From Hermatobates lingyangjiaoensis (lineage: Eukaryota; Arthropoda; Insecta; Hemiptera; Hermatobatidae): a DNA stretch of 64,000 nt. This document shows, one piece after another, positions 60,701 to 64,000 of this stretch. How positions within the stretch are numbered: the first letter of the stretch is position 1; each line of letters starts with the position of its first letter. The notes beneath the pieces were generated by a model, which saw nothing but the letters and a program-made list of their open reading frames with translations, ran no database searches and was not told the DNA's origin. The position numbers were made by a program, and so were the translations under genes. The stretch lies in assembly GCA_026182355.1 (NCBI GenBank), contig JAPFBL010000579.1, positions 53,501 to 117,500 on the forward strand, written 5' to 3'.

Positions 60701-62244
60701 TGCTCAAATTTATTTACCTCCCGCATGAATAAATCGAGGGCCAGGTGGGGATCGAACCCCGGTCCTATCAGATCAGAGGCGAGCACATAACCACTGAGCT
60801 AGCCTGACCCCCTTATTAGCAGGTGATTTCTTTGCGATAATTGAAATTGCACGATTTTTTTTTTAAACATTTAATTTTCTGTTACTTTTTTTTGGTAAAA
60901 TTTCATTTTTCCTTTAAGAAGCCTTATAGTCTCAAAAAAAAAAAAAAAAAAAAAATTTCTCAAAACATAAAATGTTCCATATCACCATTACTTTGGTTAA
61001 TGTAATTTTTACATCAAACACCCCAACATATCTCCCAGTATATAAACTATGAGATAGTATCAGAGAAATTTTAATCAAAATCGTATGGACAGATTTTTAG
61101 CAAAACGAAAAAAAAAATCAATGTTTATGAAGATCCCTAAAAAATGATATATTTTTACCGAACTTGCTTTTTTTCTGCTCAGAGGTAGCAGAAACTTAAA
61201 TATGAAATTTGGTGATTGTAGGATTTCTAGTTTTTGAGATATTCTTACTATAGTCAGAGATATATACAGATATACACAGATATATCAATTTCCAAACTAA
61301 TTTTATTGAACTGAAAGGAAAATTTTAAAAAAATGTGATTACTGAAAGCTTAACTTCAAAATTTTCCACCCATATACATACAATAATTTCATTGTTCTAT
61401 ATTTAATATTGTGAACAAACATAGAATTAGATCACACCAAAATGGGTAAACTCATCTAAGTATTCAAACGATTTACTGTTGTTTTTTTTATTATATATAC
61501 TCTAAAAATACAATAAAAAATCATCAAAACCTATGAATTCATCAAAATATCTAAACACTTAAAGTAAAAGTAAAAATTGTTCAAAGGCCCTTCAAAAACT
61601 TATAACATTCATCGAAATATGGAATGCTTTATCCCTCCCACAATTATTAATATGATTAAGAAAACTAAAAAAGAGTACATTTATCAAAATATCCAAACAT
61701 TTAAATTAGAGATATAGTAAAAATTGTTCAGAGGCCCTTCAAAAACGTATAACATGCATCGAAATATGGAATGCTTTATTTTTTCCATATTATGATTACT
61801 CTTTCTTTCGCGAAAATAGTACAATGATGTTTATACTAAAAATTATTATATTTTTTAAAAAAAAAATTATTTTCAACTTACCGGGTCCTTACACGACTTG
61901 ATTTCTTCTAATTTCCTTTCTGAATCCAATTCAGCCATTTTATTAGCTTCAAATTCAGTTTGACAACGAGTAACTAAATTAATTCTAAAATTCGACTGTA
62001 ACATATCATCGTTTCCACCTTTTTGGCCTGATTTGCCTTTTTCAAACCTTGTCAAATCTCTACATAACATAGCATAGCAATTGGCAAAAGCTGGTTCATC
62101 GATAGCTTTTTCAAAAACTAATTTAATAAAACCACTTCTTCTCTCTCCTGTATTTGTATTTAAATGAAGAAATTGTTCTAAAAGGATCATATATTTTTGT
62201 GGAGTTAATTTATTTAGAAGACCTCTTATTTTTCTTTGAAGTTG
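36532..62244 (-). CDS. EIF4G: eIF4G C-terminal two thirds, 13 exons, 5' end outside window
   Basis: Spliced gene for the eIF4F scaffold protein, which joins eIF4A, eIF3 and Mnk kinase during cap-dependent initiation in the cytoplasm. Exons in order: 61882-62244, 58835-59125, 55827-56012, 53967-54084, 53001-53101, 52110-52350, 48934-49172, 45974-46229, 43977-44194, 41971-42108, 38986-39070, 37675-37812, 36532-36722. The first three encode a MIF4G HEAT domain, the next four a linker, exons 7-9 the MA3 domain and exons 9-13 the W2 domain ending in a stop. All junctions are GT-AG and phases agree. The W2 domain marks a metazoan-type eIF4G1/3. The N-terminal PABP and eIF4E sites are absent because they lie beyond 64000. 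Introns of 1.5-3.7 kb are mostly repeats. The exact paralogue is not decidable. Confidence 0.93.
36830..37050. mobile_element. Foldback hammerhead element, GGAT family, beside eIF4G last exon
   Basis: 36836-36890 carries a GGTT-family motif; 36885-36930 and 36985-37025 are inverted GGAT-family arms (ccgtcttcagcagaaaagag and its complement). It lies in the last intron, about 110 bases from the acceptor. Confidence 0.72.
37138..37336. mobile_element. Perfect 80-bp inverted repeat with cgaggtatgacgg ends
   Basis: Left arm 37141-37223 and right arm 37252-37332 read as exact complements over about 80 bases (gatatcggagatgttggagc, gctttcggatcttgtcc). The inner part begins ccgtcatacctcg, and the same words occur in the array at 40450-41740. 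Possibly a Tigger-like miniature element. Confidence 0.75.
37675..37812 (-). CDS. EIF4G: eIF4G exon: W2 domain, third part
   Basis: Encodes [20 protein letters not shown] then [19 protein letters not shown], close to RVPILLKYLDSDTEKELQALYALQ in vertebrate W2. ESPPG at the end matches the DQPANL loop. Phase 1 on both sides; donor G/GTAAGA. Confidence 0.9.
38280..38622. mobile_element. Foldback hammerhead-like element
   Basis: Outer arms agttacaactagaaactaa and gttttctagttgtaactttg. The left motif (minus) is tctcctgaagacgacaaga then gccaaaattatcgag; the right has cttcgtcagcaaaaaagacg then aaattatc. The core is changed in both arms. The 58425-58790 foldback is a better copy. Confidence 0.65.
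38640..38945. mobile_element. Unclassified DNA element, second copy of 7485-7993
   Basis: Shares agatgacatgactgtaatcg, cgaggataagccctagcac and gtcttattttagggaaaa with 7485-7993 in opposite orientation. It ends about 40 bases from an eIF4G exon donor. Confidence 0.5.
38986..39070 (-). CDS. EIF4G: eIF4G exon: W2 domain, second part
   Basis: Encodes [20 protein letters not shown] and IKTSINIK, aligning with ANLDEIQMSSPTFLRALMTAV of W2. Ends in phase 1 at A/GTAAGA. The exon is only 85 bases and was recognised because the phase and the W2 alignment agree on both sides. Confidence 0.85.
39324..40108. mobile_element. pogo/Tigger-like non-autonomous element, TA flanked
   Basis: Ends cagtggcaacttgggatacg and cgtatcccgaggtaccattg lie between TA dinucleotides. 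Further subterminal ctcgtatctca and tgagatacgag words repeat inside. 785 bases, with no intact transposase. Confidence 0.8.
40450..41740. repeat. About 122-bp satellite-like array, 10 copies
   Basis: Unit contains cgaggtatgacggatttata, taataatataatcgtatata, gtagttgtcatcatagtagg, tctcagtctacttgaagatg and taacttacatttcggtcagg. The first three units differ from the later seven, suggesting two amplification rounds. 40365-40510 also contains an inverted catacctcgtgaat copy. Confidence 0.93.
41971..42108 (-). CDS. EIF4G: eIF4G exon: start of W2 domain
   Basis: The 46 codons start [18 protein letters not shown], like LDFIESD of other eIF4Gs. They continue [20 protein letters not shown] and DTIYDWST, matching LYKRLEKLIIEDKANDEQIF-DWVEAN. 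The W2 domain recruits Mnk kinases. Donor ACT/GTGAGT; phase 0 on both sides. Confidence 0.9.
42205..42455. mobile_element. Foldback hammerhead element, family A
   Basis: Left arm intact (minus strand motif near 42250-42290). The right arm has gactctggtcgaagactgct with an extra base in the core and a mutated stem. The spacer carries tcagttgggtttttgac twice. Confidence 0.82.
42535..43190 (-). mobile_element. SINE split by a DNA element
   Basis: Minus-orientation SINE body 42538-42662 (aaattttgcctaactca, gatttattcacctcc) and head part 43135-43190 (ccagaggcgagcatacaagc, gggctaccctgga). Between them is the element 42666-43104. A run of about 22 G precedes it at 42513-42531. Confidence 0.7.
42666..43104. 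mobile_element. hAT-type element inside SINE
   Basis: Ends ccaaacgttccctgtaaac and atttacagggaacattgg are inverted repeats; ctccag flanks both sides. Subterminal gcgcgcatgc and gtgtgtacgcagatgcat are in the style of other hAT miniature elements. No transposase frame. Confidence 0.72.
43977..44194 (-). CDS. EIF4G: eIF4G exon: end of MA3 and approach to W2
   Basis: Encodes [18 protein letters not shown] and [19 protein letters not shown], then [19 protein letters not shown], which parallels LWREADLSWKDFLPEGEDV of animal eIF4G. The donor is GTTTGT, weaker than the others, at 43971-43976. Enters in phase 1 and leaves in phase 0. Confidence 0.9.
44400..45720. repeat. 65-bp minisatellite with 31-bp half unit, about 20 copies
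   Basis: Unit gtcgcaatcatcatgaatca, tgagatattttgaatctgaa, tcatcatgatggttgggtgt, tttga. Some copies lack the middle, leaving caatcatcatgatggttggg. It lies within an eIF4G intron, about 205 bases from the exon ending at 44194. Confidence 0.95.
45974..46229 (-). CDS. EIF4G: eIF4G exon: MA3 domain core
   Basis: Encodes [20 protein letters not shown], then the paired helices [20 protein letters not shown] and [19 protein letters not shown]. The last matches the conserved MA3 signature DDMAIDIPHIWLYLAELV. MA3 is the second eIF4A-binding domain of animal eIF4G. Ends in phase 1 at G/GTATGT. Confidence 0.92.
46360..47280. repeat. Old dispersed repeat, copy 1
   Basis: Shares tattatccaaagataatatg, gattcataaacacaagaaaa, ttaaaacttctaaac and aacaaatccgacaaaaatag with 59720-60830; pieces also lie at 8275-8400 and 35015-35110. 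It is interrupted here by the hAT element 46700-47149. No coding sequence. Class unknown. Confidence 0.7.
46700..47149. mobile_element. hAT-type element with confirmed empty site
   Basis: Ends cagtgtttctccaaagtgag and aaagtttgggaaacactg; flanks ttctaaac and ctctaaac. The homologous position near 60375 in the paralogous repeat reads cctctaaacattaatttt with no insertion. Same family as 15645-16588 (gcgggggcggt and catgcaatataatttc shared). Confidence 0.92.
47545..47765 (-). mobile_element. Penelope-like repeat fragment
   Basis: Shares ttcttcaggatttttagtc, cgccgacatttcgccaaaaa and attttcaagtctaaataat with the 6775 and 13020 copies. One arm only. The bases 47770-48000 hold short (TA)n tracts and no gene. 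Confidence 0.55.
48005..48390. mobile_element. Foldback hammerhead element, GTCTT family
   Basis: Arms 48010-48180 and 48230-48385 (caaacactttttctttttct against agaaaaagaaaaagtgtttg). The left arm carries the intact motif (minus, 48078-48115). The right arm lost the core and keeps only aagacgaaacgttggcaaaa. Confidence 0.85.
48400..48780 (+). mobile_element. Penelope-like repeat fragment, plus orientation
   Basis: Contains ttttagccttgacaatgtta, aacaattttttggcgaaaca and catcaagaaactaatct, a copy of the 6775-6995 arm in plus orientation. The hammerhead-like core is degenerate (cttgacaatg). Confidence 0.5.
48934..49172 (-). CDS. EIF4G: eIF4G exon: acidic linker and start of MA3
   Basis: Encodes [19 protein letters not shown], an acidic Pro/Glu-rich stretch ([18 protein letters not shown]), then [17 protein letters not shown], which aligns with the first MA3 helix (KSKSIIDEFLHINDFKEA). 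The acceptor follows a run of T and must be read in phase 1 to avoid a TAA at its first base. Donor GAG/GTAATT. Leaves in phase 0. Confidence 0.88.
49205..49435. mobile_element. Foldback hammerhead element, family A, 40 bases from an exon
   Basis: Arms 49212-49300 and 49303-49425; the centre is only a few bases (caactcagtttgact). The left arm has one change (accggaaca). The right arm keeps the intact motif. It lies just upstream of the acceptor of the exon ending at 49172. Confidence 0.85.
49530..49862. mobile_element. hAT-type element inserted in a hammerhead motif
   Basis: Starts caggggttctcagccttgtt and ends tttgggaactcctg; flanks ctctaatg and ctctaagg match at 7 of 8. The flanks are the stem I and stem III bases of the left-arm hammerhead, so the insertion splits it. 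The subterminal ggggtgaatttcaccccc is shared with the tandem array at 224-1059. Confidence 0.9.
50526..50561 (+). ncRNA. Hammerhead-ribozyme-like motif, GGCC family
   Basis: GCTCT, CTGACGA (50531-50537), T, stem II GTT-GTG-AT (weak), GAA, palindrome AGGCCT, T, AGAGC. Stem I is perfect; stem II has a G-T in place of a pair compared with gttgtaac. Confidence 0.62.
50615..50780. mobile_element. Foldback hammerhead remnant, family A-like
   Basis: aatgtctaaaccacagtaag at the left and cttactgtgatttaaacgtt at the right. Left motif: gaagacctttcaaccaaaac then aaacgatcttcgtcag; right: tggttgaaagatcttagtca. Cores are incomplete. Confidence 0.6.
50800..50918 (-). mobile_element. SINE head fragment, minus orientation
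   Basis: Contains cagagtgtgtgctgaacccc, agatctaccagtccagagac and taactggcctaccctgg, the diverged complement of the tRNA-like head with B box and A box. Confidence 0.6.
50955..51255. mobile_element. Foldback hammerhead element, GGAT family
   Basis: Arms 50962-51078 and 51085-51200: ccgtcttcaggagaaaagag and ctcttttctcctgaagacgg. Right motif: ctgaagacggattacccaaa, where GAA has become CAA; the left is tcaggtaatccgtcttcagg. The inner arms are nearly perfect (gttgcgtctacaacgtgctt). Confidence 0.78.
51296..51495. mobile_element. Foldback hammerhead element, family A
   Basis: Left arm 51296-51380 intact. The right arm lacks the core (ttgtcttgttacggttgaaa) through a deletion of ctctgacgaagaccg. (TA)n on both sides. 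Confidence 0.82.
51600..51900. repeat. About 118-bp tandem repeat, 3 copies, with SINE-head-like start
   Basis: Copies start ggagccagggtagccagtgt, gaaaccagggtagccagtgg and ggagccaggttagctagta. The first bases resemble the A-box region of the SINE (cagggtagcccagtggc). The unit includes cgccgatgacagtagtgc. Confidence 0.75.
52110..52350 (-). CDS. EIF4G: eIF4G linker exon with alternative 5' splice sites
   Basis: Starts [19 protein letters not shown] and contains NAFDVLN, the counterpart of the N-R/A-F-S-x-L motif before MA3 in eIF4G. The frame stays open to 51922, so the 3' boundary is uncertain. The donor AAG/GTAAAG at 52109 gives phase 1, which is what the next exon (TA AAC CTG) needs. A GTATAT donor near 51990 also gives phase 1, while GTATGT at 51966 gives phase 0 and would create an immediate stop. 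The acceptor at 52351 is copied many times in the tandem array just upstream. Confidence 0.75.
52351..52862. repeat. Tandem array that duplicates an eIF4G 3' splice site
   Basis: On the minus strand each long unit reads tttatttgttttag, then aaatcagctgctcttgatag, cagctctaatctaggac, then tgagtttatttg. The part up to ctaggac is the acceptor and first 35 bases of the exon 52110-52350. Short units keep tttgttttag and cagcagctctaatctagga. About ten units in total, with long and short forms alternating at first. Confidence 0.93.
53001..53101 (-). CDS. EIF4G: eIF4G exon: inter-domain linker with GW motif
   Basis: Encodes [20 protein letters not shown] then [14 protein letters not shown]. The segment GWKTV resembles GWNTVP of vertebrate eIF4G linkers, and NKLQAIK corresponds to the LTKIxKP segment. 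The donor is AAG/GTCAGT; the GTCAGT form recurs at several exons in this window. Enters in phase 1 and leaves in phase 0. Confidence 0.85.
53240..53565 (+). pseudogene. LINE C-terminal coding end (Jockey/I/R1-like), frameshifted
   Basis: The plus strand encodes [20 protein letters not shown], then with a frame change [18 protein letters not shown], then with another [20 protein letters not shown] and STGIRDLS before a stop. H-W-x-x-G-x-H-A-x-R-L-G followed by E-E-E-E-T-x-x-H-I-L-C-x-C-P is the C-terminal RNase H/zinc-knuckle region of Jockey/I/R1-type elements. The upstream part (53160-53330) is tctc-rich. Confidence 0.7.
53566..53706 (+). mobile_element. LINE 3' untranslated tail shared with the SINE
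   Basis: ccactttgtggtatcacaag, gggccggcttgcgacctatg and ggccattgtaacctaactt align with the last 90 bases of the SINE (tgtggtatcacaaagggcca, ggcctacgtgtgttcccttg, gccactgcaacctaacct). It directly follows the LINE stop codon, so this is the LINE's own tail, ending in CCTAA-like units. Confidence 0.7.
53967..54084 (-). CDS. EIF4G: eIF4G exon: basic linker after MIF4G
   Basis: Encodes [17 protein letters not shown] followed by [20 protein letters not shown], an Arg/Gly-rich linker of the kind found between MIF4G and MA3 in eIF4G. It ends in phase 1 (GGT G) at a GTAAAC donor and joins cleanly to the next exon, which starts GT TCA ATG. No catalytic or domain motif is present. Confidence 0.85.
54960..55170. 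mobile_element. Foldback hammerhead element, family A
   Basis: Arms 54965-55048 and 55057-55165. The left arm has caccgtaacaagcggtcttc with two changes; the right accctgacgaagaccgcttg then ttacgattgaaagacttag, with a one-base loss in the AGATCT palindrome. Confidence 0.8.
55172..55625. mobile_element. Three adjacent repeat pieces between (TA)n tracts
   Basis: 55172-55290: inverted actatagtttatcgggactc with a (cagt)n centre, the outer part of the core-deviant family. 55316-55435: tcctgaagacgaggacatcg unit, copy of 20664-20790. 55445-55625: tttcgacccttttaacggtc and ctctgttaagaaagttga, a family D-like motif on the minus strand. Confidence 0.6.
55827..56012 (-). CDS. EIF4G: eIF4G exon: end of MIF4G domain
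   Basis: The 62 codons contain [20 protein letters not shown] and [20 protein letters not shown], matching the last MIF4G helices (IRFMLQDVLDLR..NWVPRR). The segment ends [13 protein letters not shown], like the PKTIDQIHKEAE that follows the domain in animals. Phase 0 on both sides; donor GTAAGT at 55821-55826. Confidence 0.93.
56080..56905. mobile_element. Foldback hammerhead element (GAACAC family) split by a SINE
   Basis: Left arm 56085-56660 minus the SINE at 56182-56507; right arm 56665-56900. tgtacaccacagacactcac and cgtccatcctattcccagtc are mirrored exactly. Motif: ctgaagaagaacactacgtg, ttcgaacac (GAA then altered palindrome). It lies 70 bases above an eIF4G exon. Confidence 0.85.
56182..56507 (-). 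mobile_element. Complete tRNA-derived SINE with 13-bp target duplication
   Basis: 326 bases, minus orientation: head with ctcagtggtttcgtgctcgc and B-box-like tttgatcccc at the right end, body, and tail aggttaggttgcagtggcag at the left. tcaggcattacta flanks it exactly (56169-56181 and 56508-56520). Transcription by RNA polymerase III from the internal A and B boxes is expected. Confidence 0.93.
57280..57470 (-). mobile_element. Penelope-like repeat fragment
   Basis: ttcttgaggatttttggtct, gcccacatttcgccaaaaat, tgatgacataagtagttga: a diverged copy of the 6775-6995 arm. No intact hammerhead core. Confidence 0.5.
57590..57695 (-). mobile_element. Single hammerhead-like unit, GAACAC family
   Basis: Minus strand: ttcctgatgatgaacacaaa, gtgtttgaaacgcgttg. 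Core CTGATGA, T, stem GAACAC/GTGTTT, GAA, palindrome ACGCGT, T. The flanking 57700-58240 is AT-rich with taataataa tracts and no gene. Confidence 0.6.
58250..58370 (+). mobile_element. Single hammerhead-like unit, GTCTA family
   Basis: agccatgaagatgtctacaa then atatagacgaaacgtcggct. Stem I AGCC/GGCT and stem II GTCTA/TAGAC pair perfectly; the core is ATGAAGA, one base off CTGAAGA; palindrome ACGT. Confidence 0.6.
58425..58795. mobile_element. Foldback hammerhead-like element, GGC family
   Basis: Arms 58432-58592 and 58598-58755 (cactggccgatgtaaac and its mirror). Motif in the right arm: ctcctgaagacggcaagacg, ccgaaattatcgag; stem II GGC/GCC. It lies about 40 bases from an eIF4G exon donor. 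Confidence 0.82.
58835..59125 (-). CDS. EIF4G: eIF4G exon: middle of MIF4G domain
   Basis: The 97 codons include [20 protein letters not shown] and [19 protein letters not shown], the best conserved MIF4G helices (animal forms NIKFIGELFKLKMLT and [18 protein letters not shown]). The C-terminal part is lysine and serine rich ([13 protein letters not shown]), a variable surface loop. The acceptor follows a run of T and the donor is GTAAGT. Phase 0 on both sides. A foldback repeat sits 40 bases downstream of the donor. Confidence 0.93.
59205..59705. mobile_element. Foldback with Penelope-like ORF starts and hammerhead motifs in both arms
   Basis: Left arm 59207-59440 (minus) and right arm 59452-59697 (plus). 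The right arm has the hammerhead-like motif, then about 45 bases later [39 protein letters not shown] and [13 protein letters not shown]. The arms are nearly identical, so the element is young. The centre is tttttccaaacgtgtgaatt. Confidence 0.8.
59476..59515 (+). ncRNA. Hammerhead-ribozyme-like motif, GATTT family
   Basis: ATAC, CTGAAGA (59479-59485, sharing the C), T, stem II GATTT (487-491) with AAATC (498-502), GAA, palindrome AGCT, T, GTAAG. Stem I is short. It directly precedes a Penelope-like ORF start, which fixes the family of element. Confidence 0.62.
59885..60170. mobile_element. Foldback hammerhead element, GAACAC family
   Basis: Arms 59888-60020 and 60027-60165 around gagtaagactgactc. 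The left-arm motif (minus, 59952-59990) is intact: CTGAGGA, A, GAACAC/GTGTTC, GAA, ACGCGT, T. In the right arm GAA has become AAA. Confidence 0.88.
60495..60813 (-). mobile_element. Complete tRNA-derived SINE with 14-bp target duplication
   Basis: 319 bases in minus orientation. On its own strand it begins gggggtcaggctagctcagt (A box) and ggttcgatccccacctgg (B box), has the common body, then tggtatcacaaaggaccaat and ends ccactgcaacctaacct. tattagcaggtgat flanks both sides (60481-60494, 60814-60827). The insertion is within the dispersed repeat shared with 46360-47280. Confidence 0.95.
61550..61790. repeat. About 85-bp direct repeat, two copies
   Basis: ttgttcaaaggcccttcaaa and catcgaaatatggaatgctt occur at 61575-61640 and 61715-61785. 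The rest of 60830-61860 is AT-rich intron with no feature I can support. Confidence 0.65.
61882..62244 (-). CDS. EIF4G: eIF4G exon: first part of MIF4G domain
   Basis: The 121 codons open [18 protein letters not shown], close to the start of the animal eIF4G MIF4G domain (RKVRSILNKLTPQ). [21 protein letters not shown] follows as the second and third HEAT helices, then an acidic helix with [14 protein letters not shown]. The acceptor reads tttgtttcag before 62244 and the donor is G/GTAAGT at 61881. Both ends are in phase 0. This domain binds eIF4A and eIF3. Confidence 0.93.
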
Positions 62245-62284
62245 CTGAAACAAAAAAATATAATTAGTATGAGAATGTCTTAAA

Positions 62285-62560
62285 AATAATCGGGACTCGG
62301 TCAGTTATAAATTGACCTAGTCCCGATAAACTTCAGTTTTATATATATATATATATATATATACAATTAAATGAAACGATTCCACGAACTAAATAAACTA
62401 CATTAACATAAAAAACACATAAAAAACACACACAAACTGAGAACTATATTTCTATCCTCTTGATGACGAGGACATTGAAATATAGTAGTGAGTTTCTGTT
62501 TCATCTCTGTGGTTCTTGGTGTAAATGTAATAATTAATTATATATATATATATAATATAT
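62285..62560. mobile_element. Two repeat pieces: core-deviant family end and GAGGACAT unit
   Basis: 62288-62345: atcgggactcggtcagtt and its mirror. 62360-62540: caattaaatgaaacgattcc outer part and tgatgacgaggacattgaaa motif. A second copy of this unit is at 63710-63875. Confidence 0.6.
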
Positions 62561-62582
62561 ATATATATATGTTAATGCCAGA

Positions 62583-63692
62583 TTAGATATTGTAAAAGAC
62601 GAGCCAATCCTGTTACGTATTACTTTGGGCACTTCTATTGGTTGTGGGAGTTTATTCGTTGAACACGTTTCCCTTAGACACTCCGTCTGCTCGGCCGCCT
62701 CACCTTCACTCCGGAGAGGCTCGCAGTCCCTACTAATTTCCAATAGAGTTGGATGAAGGTCTGGCGTCCTGGCTTGGAAGTGCACCTCGTCGAACTCGGT
62801 GTTTACTATGGCTTAGTGGATTTCATTAGATACTGGTTGTTGTGTTTTCTGTAAATTCTATTGACGTGGGTGTATTAGACCTTTTCCCCGTCGGTTTCTT
62901 AACACCTTGGCCGCATCCGCCGTCCTTCTGGAGAGGGCTCGCAGTCCCTACTTTAATTTCACAGAGGCAGGAATGGCATAGGCGTCCTCACGCAGAAGAG
63001 TCCTCGTAAGAATCTGCCGGGCTATGGGCATTATGAGTTGAAGTTGAAGTTGAGTGTGTGTGGCGTTTGTCATTAGACCCCTTTACTGCAGTGTTTTCTT
63101 GAAGAATGCGTGTCGCCTTCCTCGTGTCGTTGCAACGCAACGACACGAGGAAGGCGCACGCATTCTTCAAGAAAACACTGCAGTAAAGGGTCTAATGACA
63201 AACGCCACACACACTCAACTTCAACTTCAACTCATAATGCCCATAGCCCGGACCAGATTCTTACGAGGAACTCTTCTGCGTGAGGACGCCTATGCCATTC
63301 CTGCCCTCTGTGAAATTAAAGTAGGGACTGCGAGCCCTCTCCAGGAAGGACGGCGGATGCGGCAAGCGTGTTAAGAACCGACGGAAAAGGTCTACATACA
63401 CCCACATCATATAGAATTTACAGAAAACACCAACAACCAGTATCTAATGAAATCCACTAAGCCCATAGTAAACACCGAGTTCGACGAGGTGCACTTCCAA
63501 GCCAGGACGCCAAGACCTTCATCCAACTCTATTGGAAAATTAAGTAGGACTGCGAGCCCTCTCCCGAGTGAAGCTGAGGCGGCCGAGCAGACGGAGTGTG
63601 CTAAGGAGAAACGTGTTCACGAATAAACTCCCACAACCAATAAGAAGTGCCCAAAGTAATACGTAACAGGGATTGGCTCGTCTTTTACAATA
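62583..63692. mobile_element. 1.1 kb palindrome with about 550-bp arms
   Basis: Left arm 62583-63131 and right arm 63134-63692 are inverted copies with few differences (cgtattactttgggcacttc, ggcattatgagttgaagttg, tgccttcctcgtgtcgttg at the centre). Each arm holds an internal repeat: ggctcgcagtccctact occurs twice. More GC-rich than its surroundings. Bordered by (TA)n and by copies of the 62360 unit on both sides. No protein motif recognised. Confidence 0.88.
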
Positions 63693-63704
63693 TATATATA
63701 TATA

Positions 63705-64000
63705 TATAACCAATTAAATGAAACGATTCCACGAACTAAATAAACTACATTAACATAAAAAACACAGAAAAAAGAAACAGAAACTCACTACTATATTTCG
63801 ATAGCATCAAAATATAGTAGTGAGTTTCTGTTTCTTTTTTGTGTGTCTTATATGTTAATGTAGTTTATATATATATATCACTAAAGTTATTACTAGAAAA
63901 CAAAAAAGAGAGACTAACACTTACAACTTACTGTAAGTGTTAGTCTCTCTTTTTCGTTTTCTAGTGATAACTTTAATTATTTGTCCGTTTGTACTGTTTG
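63705..64000. mobile_element. Two small foldbacks at the window edge
   Basis: 63710-63875: arms with aacgattccacgaactaaat outer part and cactactatatttcgatagc then atcaaaatatagtagtg at the centre. 63885-63985: gttattactagaaaacaaa mirrored with ttttctagtgataactt, the outer part of the 58425 family. Confidence 0.6.

Overview
The window is eukaryotic and most likely from an arthropod. It is AT-rich, about 2% of it is exon, and its SINE and LINE tails end in CCTAA units, the complement of the arthropod telomere repeat TTAGG. The species cannot be named from the sequence. The window holds two broken-up host genes, both on the minus strand, and their introns are packed with mobile and tandem repeats.

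Host genes. (1) 62244 down to 36532: the C-terminal two thirds of translation initiation factor eIF4G in 13 exons (MIF4G, linker, MA3, W2, stop). The 5' exons that would carry the PABP and eIF4E sites lie beyond 64000. (2) 27194 down to below 1627: the 5' part of an ARHGAP39/Vilse-type RhoGAP in 9 exons. It runs from a 14-base first coding exon through two WW domains into a low-complexity linker; the MyTH4 and RhoGAP exons lie off the left edge. Reading phase matches across nearly all inferred junctions. The 27.2-36.5 kb stretch is intergenic.

Mobile DNA. The dominant class is 100-1100 bp foldback elements: two inverted copies around a short spacer, usually bordered by (TA)n. Most carry a hammerhead-ribozyme-like motif (CTGANGA, one extra base, a stem-loop, GAA, then a short palindrome). 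Several also carry the start or the end of a Penelope-like retroelement ORF. I read them as inverted terminal repeats of many Penelope-like families. Other elements are a mariner with a deleted transposase, two IS630/Tc-like transposase relics, pogo/Tigger-like elements, at least six hAT-type elements with 6-8 bp target duplications, a tRNA-derived SINE with two complete copies, and LINE 3' ends. One LINE end shares its tail with the SINE.

Tandem arrays occur at 0.22-1.06, 1.1-1.6, 8.5-8.9, 9.2-9.6, 9.9-10.1, 11.0-11.2, 14.7-15.0, 22.0-23.1, 40.45-41.74, 44.4-45.7 and 52.35-52.86 kb. The last one repeats the 3' splice site and first bases of an eIF4G exon.

Most notable: the large set of diverged hammerhead-like motifs whose stems I, II and III vary together between families; the array of duplicated splice acceptors; the SINE/LINE pair with telomere-like tails; and a 1.1 kb palindrome at 62.6-63.7 kb.
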